Source of the DNA: Physcia stellaris
Lineage: Eukaryota > Ascomycota > Lecanoromycetes > Caliciales > Physciaceae
Direction: 5' to 3'
NCBI GenBank assembly: GCA_018902385.1
Contig: JABSSW010000007.1
Coordinates: 558,001-622,000 of the forward strand
DNA length: 64,000 bases
Shown: positions 34,338 through 45,600 of the stretch, in pieces
Position numbering within the stretch: the stretch's first letter is position 1
Layout of the letters: each line of letters starts with the position of its first letter
Program-made: the position numbers and the translations under genes
Notes under the pieces: generated by a model
Databases searched by the model: none
What the model was told of the DNA's origin: nothing
The model's input: only the letters and a program-made list of their open reading frames with translations

Positions 34338-36526
34338 ACAGATCAGTTGACGAAGATACTAGTCAACCTTCCGTCAATTACTACCGGAATAATCAGGTAA
34401 TGCTACTTTCAATCTAAGTCCCAGTCGAAATTTTGCTGACAGAAGGTTAAGAGCGCGCTCTCCCAAAGATACAATTATCTTTTCATCGCTTACAGCAATG
34501 AGATTCGGGTCTACCAGCCCGACTTTCCAACCCAGAATGTCCCAAAAACAGCGGTCCTAACTTTTGAGCTTCCTTCCTCAGGTCGAGGAGGTAGAGGCTG
34601 TAAGTCAGTGTCCGAATCATTTCTTATAGCTTGGAATATGATCAGACAGGCTGAAAGCTGTCCGAAAGGGCCACATACCCATTTTGGGCAATGGTATATT
34701 TGCTGCTGACATAGAATCCCTAATAGACATAGATCCAGGCAATCCACGTGCGATCAATCATATCATTGTTGGTGAAATCGGAAATCAAGAGATCCTTTTA
34801 GCGGCCTGCGATGATGGAGACCTTGCTGCAATTTCAACTCGTCTAATCCATCTAGCTGCCCAGAGAAATATCGCAGTGGCTCAGGGCGCTGAAGATCTTC
34901 ATGCGGAGGATGTACGAGCATTCTTCACTGGAAACGTCGGAAAAAGTGCTTGGGGTCTGGCTATACACAAGGAGGCTCGCTTGTTTGCTGTCAGTGCTAA
35001 CACCCATGAGATTACGATATTTGCATTTGCTTTAGGAGGTGAACCGTTGGAGGAAAGCAGTTCTGACTCGGATGAGGACATTTTCGACGATGAACTCGAG
35101 AACCTGCTTTACAACGCGGACTGGAATCATTTGGATGGTCCGCCAGCTCCAGGTCAAAGAGCTTCCCAAAACCTTCAAATCGTACTTAGCGGTCATAACA
35201 CTAATATACCAAACATTGCCTTTTGCAACACCGATAGAGACCCGGAAGGAAGATTTCTTGTCAGCACCGATATTGAGGATCGAAATTGCATCTGGGATAT
35301 ATGGGAGCAAAAGCAATTATGTGATTCGTTTACTGAAAATCCGCAATCTTCGATCAACTACTACAAAGGTAAGCAAAGGGCGGATAAAGCGTGAGCCAGT
35401 GTCTGACCTCTCGCAAGGGGCTACTTACCGCAGAGGATGGGGTGTTGCTTGTATGGATCCCTTCTCGTTTCGACTTACCCAAACAAGAAGTCAGACATTC
35501 GGCGGCTTGAAGAATCCGCTCCGGAGAGTGTCTCATGGTCATGAATACGATATTACGGAGTCTGTAGAACATGTGGCAGATTCCTCAAGATTTCATCCCG
35601 CCATGAGTGAAATCGGTGCGGTGCCTGGGCTTACTAATAGACGGGCACAAGACTATGAGAGGTCGATGTTGATGGCCGCTGGGGTAGATTACGATGATGA
35701 AGATTCCGATGCATATGACGAAACAGATGATGAAAGCACCGAAGACAATTCCGAGACGCAGGGGGCGACAGAGTCACCTAATGGAGATCAACCAACATCT
35801 CAGCGTATGCCTACCTCGCAATGGACCAATGAGATACCCTCAGTGTTCGACGACGGACGCCATACAGCTTCGAGGCGCACCTCAGATTCCCAACCCATGA
35901 ATAGTGGGGTTGCTCTTCCAAACAGGATGACACCACTCCAATCGTGGACAGCCCCCCAACGCAAGGAGCCTGATCTCCCTTTCCAGATCCTTCATACGTC
36001 CGTGCACGATATGTGTATGTATCTGAACGAGGGGAATACTCGCGTACTCTGCGATTCTGCTCTCCATCAAAGACTACCCCCTCGGCTGCGAGGGCTAGCG
36101 ACGTTTGAGCGCCTAAATATGATCTACCAGATACCTGAACTAGGCGTGGTCGTCATAGGAAGTGCGGTCGGGCGGGTAGGGGTCATAACGTTGACCAGAC
36201 TGAAGTGTACCGATCCAAATCCAACGTTGTCCGGATTTTGTATTGATTGGATTCTACCATTGAAAAGCCAGGAGGACAGAGGCGTAAGGCCTGAAGCACC
36301 ATTGATCGGGCTCGCCGTCTCGCCTGTGCAGGGGAGAGAGGATACAGATGGATTTGCTGACATGGAAAGTTCGCCTCTCGGTGCTAGTTGCCAGTCTGTG
36401 AGGTCCGAGTTGCGGAAATATCGGATCATGCTCATCTATGCTGATCATAGCATCTTGAGCTATGAGATTTCACGACCAACGCGAGGCATGGGGTTCGAGG
36501 TGAATGATCGTATCATTCATCTGTGA
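34338..36526 (+). CDS. CRT10-like WD-repeat-type regulator, 5' end unresolved
   Basis: CRT10 in yeast regulates ribonucleotide-reductase genes; filamentous-fungal members are long beta-propeller-like proteins. Supported exons: about 34338-34396; 34443-~34599 (SQRYNYLFIAYSNEIRVYQP); one beginning between 34642 and 34684 and ending at 35368 (RAINHIIVGEIGNQEILLAA, NVGKSAWGLAIHKEARLFAV); and 35436-36526 (GWGVACMDPFSFRLTQ to the stop). The last intron (67 nt) uses acceptor GCAGAG, which restores NYYKGWGVACMDPF. An acidic, Ser-rich insert occupies the middle of the final exon. I could not find a start ATG in phase, nor fix the second-third exon junction; the gene may have an upstream exon or be damaged at its 5' end. 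Family assignment is good, borders at the left are weak. Confidence 0.78.
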
Positions 36527-36896
36527 GCCTTCGCGAGGCTGCTGTTCGGCGCAACGAGGCGGTGATGATGATGAGTGGATCTTGTGAACAGGGTTGCATT
36601 TCGGTTGACAATGGTCATTCTCTGAGCTTGTATCAAATTTACGACTTTAGCATGATAGGTAGCATGATACCCCATAAGCATTGAATTAAGGTTATTTGGG
36701 TCCACAATCCATTCAGCTCCATCGGAGTGCACACTAATCCCCTTCTTCAAGATTCATTCTGTCAATCATGATCAAATCACTCGTATTGCTCAAACATGTT
36801 TCGATCCCATTATTGTAACGTCAAAGCACTGAAGCTCCTCAAGGAGCACCGATCGAGCGGTATCATGCGAACCACTGTATTAATATTATAATCCTC
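36527..36896. other. Convergent 3' spacer CRT10-like / CAX4
   Basis: 370 bp between converging stop codons. No gene or repeat seen; it should contain both 3' UTRs. Confidence 0.5.
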
Positions 36897-37795
36897 CTAT
36901 CTTTTCTTCTTCTGTATATCTCGGACTCCCCCCTTTCCACCCTTCATATCCCTCCTCTTCCTCTCCCACCTCTCCCACCCAGGCGCCACCAAATCCTCCT
37001 CCACAACCAAATCCCTCATCCTCAACTCCCTCGCAACCCACGTATCCAACCCCCACTGCACCCACCCCTTCCTCCTCAAAAACTCCGTCACGCCAAACCA
37101 GCCCACAGCCGAGACCACCCCAGCGCTAACGCCCACGAAAACCTGCAGCGGGTTATGATAGTTTAGATAGATGCGACTCCAGGCGACGACGGCGGCGCAG
37201 ACGAGCGCGATGAAGGAGAGGAAGAGGCGCTGCGGGATGCTGAAGGGGGTGTGCGAGGGCGAGGCGGGGAGGGGCGTGTGGCGCAGGAGGAGGAAGAGGG
37301 AGAGCGAGACGGAGAAGTAGGCTGTGAATTGGGCGTGGGAGGAGGGCATGCCGTAGCCTTTGCCGTTCATTTCTGCGTAACCACTGCTATATCAGCAAAT
37401 GCTCTATCTCTTGAATATCATAGTATAGTATAGGACAGGATAGGATTGGTCAAGCCCGTAGATATTTATGTTGACCAAGGAAAGGGGGAAGGGGGCATAC
37501 GAGGCGGCCTTTGCTCCTTGATCAACCGCTTCAGCGCGAAATTCAACACCTCGCACCCGAATTGCCCCAGCCCCATGAGCACGATTTCCGCTTCGCGGGA
37601 GGACCAGATCAGCGTCGCGTAGATGACGCAGAGAGCTTGCGGCACCAGCGCGAGCCAGGCGCAGAGGTAGGATACCGGGTCATTGGCGTTCTGGTGTTTG
37701 TTTGTTAGATGGAGTTGCGAGGGCTGGACTGCTGGGGGACTTACGTAGTGGACGTGGGTCAGGGAGAAGGAGGCTAGTGGACTGCTGTCATCCAT
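36897..37795 (-). CDS. cax4: Dolichyl-diphosphatase (PAP2 superfamily)
   Basis: ER membrane phosphatase that recycles dolichyl diphosphate released by oligosaccharyltransferase during N-glycosylation. Exons 37795-37745, 37690-37501 and 37372-36897 (introns 54 and 128 nt); 238 aa. The start gives MDDSSPLASFSLTHVHY, typical of the family. Three PAP2 motifs are present: KRLIKEQRP (split at the second intron, joined as RPPQMNGKGYGMPSSHAQF), PSSH within the same block, and SRIYLNYHNPLQV. Several hydrophobic segments surround them. The acceptor CGCAG at 37375-37373 was chosen because it alone gives the conserved junction. The basic C-terminal tail is strongly G-rich in the coding strand. Secure. 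Confidence 0.93.
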
Positions 37796-38454
37796 GGATC
37801 CAGCGAGGGGCGAAGCCCGCTGTGTTGTTTTCGGGGTTTCGAGGATCACTGGTTGGGCACGTGCCTTCGATGGCTTGTGCAGCGCCAAGACATAGCACGT
37901 GATGTGTGGGGACGACACGCGTTAACGATGTGGGTAAGATGAAGGATGGGAGTACGAGTAGAGTTGATAAATTTCACGAATAAGATTCACAGAAGTTAGG
38001 GAATAGTCGATGCGGAGTTGAGATAGAGGTAAACGGCATTGAACGGGTCGTTCTGTGACGAGGGAGTCCACAAAAATATGAGGCAGTGAGAGTCATTATT
38101 TGGGCCAGTGAGTATATTTCGGATGCTTTTACGAGTCCTTTCAGCCCCTGAATTCATATTGCAATCGAAATATGATAATGCCAATCAATCCTTGTTTGAT
38201 AGAAGCCTGAATTTTTCCCTCAATACTCTCCGCAGAATCATATTCCTCAAACTGGAGGTGCGTTCCCTTCATCTTACTACCTTTGCGCCGTGGACTTGTT
38301 GTCGGATTGGTTTGATGGAAGAAGCTCTAGGTCTGATGTTACTGCGTCCATGTAAGCCGGATGCTGATTCTTGACTCCGTCAAGAGGAGTTGAAGCGATC
38401 CGTTATAATTACCATGTGAAATGGGATTAGGGAGTACGAATAGGCCCGTCAACC
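37796..38454. other. Spacer without a supported gene
   Basis: 659 bp upstream of CAX4. Short frames on both strands lack domains. It contains the CAX4 promoter and the 3' flank of the small gene at 38455. Nothing else seen. Confidence 0.45.
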
Positions 38455-38832
38455 TTAGCCTTCCCCATACTTTGCAAAAACATTCTTCTTCGCCTCTTCC
38501 AACTCCCGTCCAACTGTCTTCCTAATCTCTTCTGACCTCACCATAGGTTTACAGCCGTACGGCTTCGAATAGTACCAAAATACTTGCTGGTACCCATCGA
38601 CAAGGTCAACCAGCGAAAGATGTTCGTTCTTCACCATCGCATCTGTCAGATGCTGGTGGACGAACTCGCGAAGAATGCGCCATTGGTTGCCTAGTGCATG
38701 ATAATTAAGTGGTATCCCTTCGAAAACAACACTCTCTTGGAGGCCACAAGGGGTAATTTCCTGGAGTTGCCGTCGCAGTTGGAGGTGAGCATCAACCAGC
38801 GCGTGCACGCCTCCCAGCCTTCTCTGACTCAC
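38455..38832 (-). CDS. Hypothetical protein, about 125 aa, 5' end uncertain
   Basis: An open frame with plausible protein composition: a predicted helical protein with RRQLQEITPCGLQES, YQQVFWYYSKPYGCKP and a charged C-terminus (EEAKKNVFAKYGEG). No ATG opens the frame; the first codon before MSQ-like sequence is GTG, and a CTTTGCAG acceptor sits directly there, so an upstream exon is likely but was not found. An internal ATG would give only about 60 residues. No family recognised. It is a small gene at the border between the housekeeping block and the PKS locus. Confidence 0.45.
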   Translation of the reverse strand: MSQRRLGGVHALVDAHLQLRRQLQEITPCGLQESVVFEGIPLNYHALGNQWRILREFVHQHLTDAMVKNEHLSLVDLVDGYQQVFWYYSKPYGCKPMVRSEEIRKTVGRELEEAKKNVFAKYGEG

Positions 38833-39505
38833 TGCAAAGGAGCAGTGCTCGGATAGTACAGCGGGAAAGCCTGCTCTTTTACTTCAGCTGACCAAGCGGA
38901 CAACAAGCAGCAACGCCTTTTGCCTCCGGCTGGTGACAGAGATAGGATAATCCTTCAGGTTACACGGATAGTCCTTCCATATGCCTTCGGCAAAAGATTT
39001 GAATGCGGCACGGGGAAGCTCTCACCTTGTCCTTACTCGAGCCGCCGAGTCATTAATGGTGCACCAATGAGACAGGTACTCGTAGGGTTTTGATGAGTCT
39101 TACCAATCAAATTTGCTCCACTCTTGGCGAATGCTGACTCAAAGACTTAGGATTGACGCACTACTATAGCTCTATAGCACTACTATATTTCTATAGTCTT
39201 ATTCGTGGACTCGGATGGGCTTTACCGAATATTGCTGAAATTAAAGGCCAGCCCGAGCATGCCGGCTGTGCCATCGATTAAGGACGTGGCGGCGCGAGTA
39301 CCTTAAGGTACTTTCCAGCAAAGACTTTTCTCACAATGCAATGTCACCCAAGGTAATCTAAGATGTGAGTAGTATGTATGCTTCATAATCATGCGCCCCA
39401 ATCCTACAGGCAAAAGAAAGGGTGTAGGATAATGCCTAGCTCCAGTGGAAGCTAGAATCTAGGTATTGTCAATTGACACGCGCTTCCCTTTCACGATTCC
39501 ACCTA
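38833..39505. other. Spacer between orphan gene and transcription-factor relic
   Basis: 673 bp. Near 39160-39200 short words (CACTACTATAG, CTCTATAG, CACTACTATA) recur as a degenerate AT-rich repeat. No gene supported. Confidence 0.45.
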
Positions 39506-41839
39506 ATGCAAGCTTCATTAATACAACTTTCGCACCATGGCCGCGCAATTTCCGGAGGCCATACTTCCGCATCGAAGAAGCACTCGCAAGCCGACGGATC
39601 TTTGGCAGTGTCCAAATCTCCGATCGGTTCAGCCTCGGGTGTTACGGAGAACAGACGTCCGAAACGTAGCCAAGTGGCCCGCGCTCTTGAACCATGTCGT
39701 GTGAACCGTATCAAGTGTGATGATAACCAGCCCTGTAACGCTTGTCGAAGGTGGGGAGTAGAATGCTCCAACAGCGGATAGCCCAGTCTCTCTACCGCTA
39801 ACAAGCAAGTGGTTTATTGACTGCTTCCAGCCACTAGCTGACAGATGGAAGGGAGATCGAAAGACTCGAAGCGCAGGTGCAACAGCTCGAGAGGGACTTA
39901 TCGAATTCGCGTCAGCCCGAACCAACTTCGTCGAGCTCTCAAACGATGCCTTCACCCAGGCAAGCGTCCTCCAGCTTTGGTCTGAAACTAATGGAAGATA
40001 TCACAGGGGACTGTCGACAATGGCGAGGAAGCTGGGCTAAAACGTCAACGTCTTCTTGGGTTTATCTCTCCGGTCCTTCTTCGATGTCATCATTCCATGC
40101 TGCTCTGCGGTCCTAGATCTCGTCCTCGCTTCAATTACCACAGCCAGAGTTTGTATGGAGCCCAGTGGAGCCAGTCGATTCCGGACTAGCCCGACCCATT
40201 TCCGAGCAAGCTCTCCGAACGATTTCTCGCTTGTATCAGGCCGCGACGATGATCTTTATTTGTACCGAGATCAAGAAGGATCCTTCCTGGCCTTATTCTG
40301 GCAGAGCTGCCACTGCACCATGCCGATACTAGACGAAGTAGAATTCCGAGAAAGCTATCAATCCTTGTGGCCGTCTCGGTCCCCTTCCTCTTCCACGAGC
40401 CGCAAAGGGTCACCACTGGTGGACATCATGTTAGCCATGTGTATGCAGTATGGCATGGCTCTCGTGCCTCGAACCGTGAGCCGACGAACTCCTCTACCTG
40501 ACTTTGATAACGAGGACTCTACGATTGCAGGCCGAGGACTATACTGCAGATCTCAGACCTTACTTTCTGGCATGATGTAGACCCCGTCAATCACGACCTT
40601 ACAATGCCAAATATTCTCGGCCATCTACTTGAAAGATACATCATTTGTGAATCTGTCCCACAATACACTAGCCTCGGCGATTAGGACTGCACAAGTGCTT
40701 GGTCTTCATCAGGATTCCCGGGCTTCCTCTTCTCCGGCCCAGAAAGAACTCCATCGGCGTTTATGGTGGGTTCTATATACTTTGGAGAGTCTTGCTTGCC
40801 TGGAACTTGGTCGTCCATGGCTGACTCAGATGTCTCAATTTCAACGCTCGCTTTCAAGTGACGACCGGCAGCTTGCGACGCTATCTGGACCGAGCTTCGT
40901 TTCGAAAGCCGACGGCATCTCTTGGTTGAGCTATCATGTCCAGCATGTAAAGCTGGCACTTGCTGCCCGGGCGGTCCATGCTGCATTTGAGATTAAAGCT
41001 ACACAAGTACTAAGAGCCAGCAATAAAGACAGTTTCCACGGCGACGCTTCGAGTCTGGAGGCTCTTTCTGACTTCTTGCTTTCAAATCTGACATGTCTTC
41101 GGGAATGGGCCGAGCATGTTCCTAACGCGCTGAAGATTGAAAGGAAAGACGGCGGCAAACCGTTTTCGACCGATCGATCACTCATTCAAATTGACCTGGA
41201 GGCACCCCAATGGCTCCAACGACAACAACTCCTCTTGGAACTGACATACCATCAAGTTATGATGAGTCTGTATCGGCCTTTCATTACCTTTACACAAGTG
41301 CAAAGCTCATCAATACCACTTTCAAACAGTAATAATATCTCATCACTCAACCACACTATAGTGACAACGAACATGATTTCCCAGGTTTTCGAAAAGCACA
41401 GATGTCCTCAACGGCTGGTACGATATCTATCTTTTCCAATGGAATGCCACACTAACCATCGTCGGCTTTATTTTCGCCAACCCAATGTGCCCTCCAACCC
41501 CAACAGCGCGAAGGACGCTCGATAGCGCCATTGAGGGCCTCCGCTATAGCTACCAGCGCCGTGTGTGTCGCTCGCGATCTAGCAGCTAAGGTAACTATAT
41601 TCCTCAATCGCTTCAGAACGGGTTGCAGGTCAAGTACCCAAAAAGCAACGTCGACACCCACCACTGTGAACAATACCATCAGCCTTAGCGATCTGGATGA
41701 AATGAAGAGTGGCCAAGCTTTCCGTGTCAACGATCACTGCAACTATTGGAGTAATAGCAGTATACCCTTGGTAGATTACGGCGCAGAATACGCAATGAAC
41801 CAGTCTCTTTTCACGGGAGTTACAAATGGCGTTTTTTAA
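39506..41839 (+). pseudogene. Fungal Zn2Cys6-type transcription factor, multiply disrupted
   Basis: The translation in pieces matches a binuclear-cluster regulator with a fungal-specific transcription-factor domain. The zinc cluster region reads [20 protein letters not shown]: its first cysteine is replaced by Leu. A stop (TAG, about 39779) follows GVECSNSG. A coiled-coil linker (IERLEAQVQQLERDL) and the regulatory domain (FFDVIIPCCSAV; FWQSCHCTMPILDEVEFRES; LWWVLYTLESLACLELGRPW) come next but in changing frames. A further in-frame TAG at 40578-40580 interrupts the domain just before TPSITTLQCQIFSAIYL. Frame changes near 40050, 41395 and 41525 are needed to keep homology (LFQWNATLTIVGFIF; ARDLAAKVTIFLNRF). 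A mix of stop, frameshift and lost zinc ligand argues for a true pseudogene. It lies beside the PKS, so it may once have been the locus regulator. Confidence 0.85.
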
Positions 41840-42627
41840 AGTGTCCCTTTTAGCGGTGGGGAGTGGTTGTTTCCAAAAAATACTGGAATGATCACAGATG
41901 CCTGGCCGTGATCTCTCTCGGGGGCGCGCGCGCGTGATCAAGGTGTTCGGACCGCACTAGATAAATGTTGTTGCAGGGATGATGTTTTGCAAGACCCCCC
42001 GCCGGTATGGACGAAGCTAAAGCCTCATTCGCCTGATTGCTAGAACAACAGGATACTATACAATGGGTGTGGGGGCGGTAGTTTCCAGAGCAGTATGCTC
42101 ACAGGGACCAGCCGAAGGAAGAGTCCATAGACCGCCCAAGAGGCATAGAACAGGCCAGGGGGCAGGCCGAGCGAGAGGGGAAGATGGTATGTGATCTCAC
42201 AAGAAGAGACGGAAGCTGCAGGAGCCAGGACTCGAGAGGAAGGTCGCCTGTTAGGCGTGCGCATGTCGATACTGAGGCAGATCTGAGTGGACCTGGGCTA
42301 GTGCTCAATCATTCTTCTAGATGTCTAATAAAGATCGAGACTTAGGCATCTTTTGTAGTGCTCGTTTCACGCGCGTACCCTAGATAGTTTGTTTTTACAA
42401 TAGCGGTTGGAAGCGTGGGAATCAACTCCTGTCTATGTCTCGTGTTGAATGATAGAATACATCAGCTTTCGGAACTTTGCTATGCGCCATGTGCCATGGC
42501 AACTGACGAGACCTGAGCGGAGGATCGCAGACTATGAGCGCAAAGATCGGTATGTGTAAGCATTAGCCAGCGTAGAACCTCGTAAGTCCATCTAACTCCT
42601 CTAATTACTTTCCTGTGATACTACAGC
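41840..42627. other. Spacer between transcription-factor relic and PKS
   Basis: 788 bp. A short frame at 42040-42264 (-) encodes a hydrophobic stretch (PPGLFYASWAVYGLFLRLV) that could be the relic of a membrane protein, but nothing completes it. No intact gene. Confidence 0.4.
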
Positions 42628-45600
42628 TCACTTCTCCTCCAGTTGCTCCGCGAACCATTTCTGCAAATGTGAAGCTGTAGGTAGCGACCATATCAAAGTA
42701 GGCGGCATTTTAATTCCAAGTCTTTTTCTGCAACTGCGTCCTTAGTATTACCCCCATTACAGAGTCAACCCCCAAATCCGACAGCGCAGCCCGCGGATCT
42801 ACATCGTCCGACGAGTTCAGTTGCAAAGATTGCGCGACACAAGTGCGAATCGCCAAGTCGAGATACTCGAGCAGCTCAGGGCCCGATTTCGGTCTCTCCT
42901 TGGTCGCTTGGCCCTGCTGGCTTGATTCCCCACCTCTGCCCTCGGCACGTCGCCGCACAGCAATGTCGGCCAGGATATTTGCTGGAAGGGGCTCATCAGC
43001 GTCCAGAGCGCGGCTGCGCAACACCACCCCGTGGTCCGTGTCATACCTAGCAAGGTGTTCCCACGCGCTAAAGGCTTCATCGCGGGAGATATCTGTGATG
43101 CCCTTAGATTCCAACTCCGCATTGATGAAGTCTGTGCTAGCGGCCATACCCATCCCCCTCCAGCTGGTCCATTGAAAGGCCCTGCAGTTATCTCCCTGTT
43201 GCCGGCGATGTGTGGCGAGCGTGTCCAAGAATGCATTTCCGCTCGCATAGGATCCTTGGCCTGGGAAACCGAAGAGTTGCCCGCATGAGGAGAATAAAAC
43301 CATGAAGTCAAGCGTGCCGACAGGAAATACTTCGTGAAGAGTCATACTGCCCTTCACCTTTGGCGCCAGTACTCGGTCGAAGGACTCAGCAGTTGAACCT
43401 AGAATGAGCTCATCCTCCAACACTCCTGCGGCGTGCACCACACCTAGTATGGGAGGCAGTGACAGAGAAGCAAGAGCGTGCCGTAACTGCTTCGTCGAAT
43501 TTTCGCTAGCAATATCCACCGAAAGAATGAACACCGTCGCACCCGAAGACTCCAGACGCTCAATGGTTCGGCAAATCTGTGCAACTTCACCTTGCGCGTC
43601 GTGCCAAGTGCTACGAGGTGGGAATTTTCTGCGCGAGAGCAGTACAAGCCTTCGTGCATTCTTCTCCACCAGAAAGTTGGCAACTTCTAGACCAAGCGCG
43701 CCGAGACCTCCTGTGATTAAATACGTGCCCTCAGGTCGTGGGAGTGTCAGCTTTTGCCGGTCTGTGGATGACGTTTTTTGGTGCGGAAGTTTTCTCAATA
43801 CAGAGTGGCGCACAACTCCATCACTGATACGGACCACGTCTCCACCTTTGGCGTATCTGATAGCTTGCAAAGGTAAAGTCCATTCGGTGTCCTCAGTATC
43901 GATCACCGCACCCCAAATATCAGCCTGCTCAGATGCGATGATACGGCCGAGACCATGCAGAGGTGCTTGTGCCAAGGCCGTGGGAGTACTGCCTTTCATC
44001 ACATTACCGGTGATAGCAAATAGTTTGACAGGTGTTGAGTATTCGGCGGTGTATTTGACCATATCGACTAGCTCTTTGCAGAAACGTTTGCTCCACTCAG
44101 ACACCTGCTCCAGGGAAGGCACTTCGTCGGGCAGGTACAGTACAATTGTAGTGAACCCATCCTCTTTACTTGACGAAGTTGGTGGCAGAATCCCTTTGAG
44201 TTGTTCGATAGAATTAACCGTCGTGAACTCCATGGATCGTGCTTCTAAGGCTTTTCGGCTTCTTTGTACAGCCTGCTCGTCTAGCGACATCACAACAACG
44301 TGGCCAAGCGTCAACGGCTCTTCGGTCAACGGCATCGGTGGCCAGGCAATTCGATGCACAAGATCTTTCACACTGCCGCTTTCGCCGGGTGTTCCCTCTA
44401 TCTCTGCAAAGCGCATGTTCTCGATTCTTACTAAAATAGTACCACTTTCGTCGAGAACGTCGATGTTCACTGCCAGTGCAGCAGAATCGCGTTTCTGCAC
44501 ATGAATGTACCCTATCTTCGGTGGATCGATATTTGAGAGGATTGTTACAGCCCCAACTTGTGCGGGCATACGAAGGCGTGGCGTCTTGTAAAAGATCGTT
44601 GAGCTGATGGATGTTGCAGAGTCGAGAATCGGTGCCCAAGATGAGGGTTCCCAAGGGAATGGAGAGGACGCTGGTGTTTCTGGCGACACGTCCACTCTTG
44701 CGATCATCTCATTTTCTGTTCCATAATGCTCTGTTACAGCCCACTAGAGATGAACAAGTCAGCCTATAACAGTGGAGTTAAGGGTTCGTTCAGAAAATTC
44801 AAGGCAGTTCTATAGCTTCTTGCTGGAGACTTTAGAAAGCATGCAGCAAACACGCCGATGTTCAGGGAATTAGAAAACAACGTACGACAAGAAAGGTGGA
44901 AACCATGGAGTAAGAATACTGACCGGGAAACCCATGGCCGAGACTCCTACTTCTGCGAGATAGTCGATTGAAAACGTTGGTTTGAGCTGGGACCCGATCC
45001 TCTTCCTTACATTAGTAATATCTATGCTGCTTTCAACTACATCATCAGCTGAAAGGACGTTTTTATCACCATAACGACCCGTCGTATGTGTAAGCCACGA
45101 CTGATCATGTGCTGCATCTTCCTTGCCAGCCACAAGCTGAGAAGCTAGCGTAATTTGGCCCTGGTGAGTTGTGACTTGCACGTTTCTGGGTACACTCAAC
45201 GCCACAGGAACACGCAACACGATGTCGTATAGATTCTTCTTTCCCGTTCCATAGTAGAAGGTATTGATGAGCACAGCAGCAGGTATGATCTCAGTACCGT
45301 GCAAAGGATGTTTTCCCGGAAACGGTCTCGTACTCTCACTCAGCTTCGTGACGAATACGGTAGAATCTTCTCCCTGAAGCTGAATTCGTTGACCTAGAAG
45401 AGTATGGCTGTCACTTTCGTGCTGCGCGTTACCATTTTGCGGTCCGCTTTCGACTTTCTTAAGGTATCGCTGATGCCTCCAGGTTGTTGTAGGTACATTA
45501 CGGGCCCAATCACCGCTCATAGCCCTTTGGCTTTTCCATGATATCGGTACACCCACGCAGTGGAGACGAGCGATAGCGGCGAGAACACTCCAATCTGCTT

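Noticed and set aside
39473-39781. Zinc-cluster frame starting with a non-ATG codon at 39473
   Set aside because: The first codon is TTG; the first ATG is at 39506, and the gene is disrupted downstream, so it is kept only as part of the pseudogene.
43404-44504. 366-codon open frame on + opposite the PKS
   Set aside because: Lies wholly antisense to the conserved KR region; its composition mirrors the real gene and no domain is visible.
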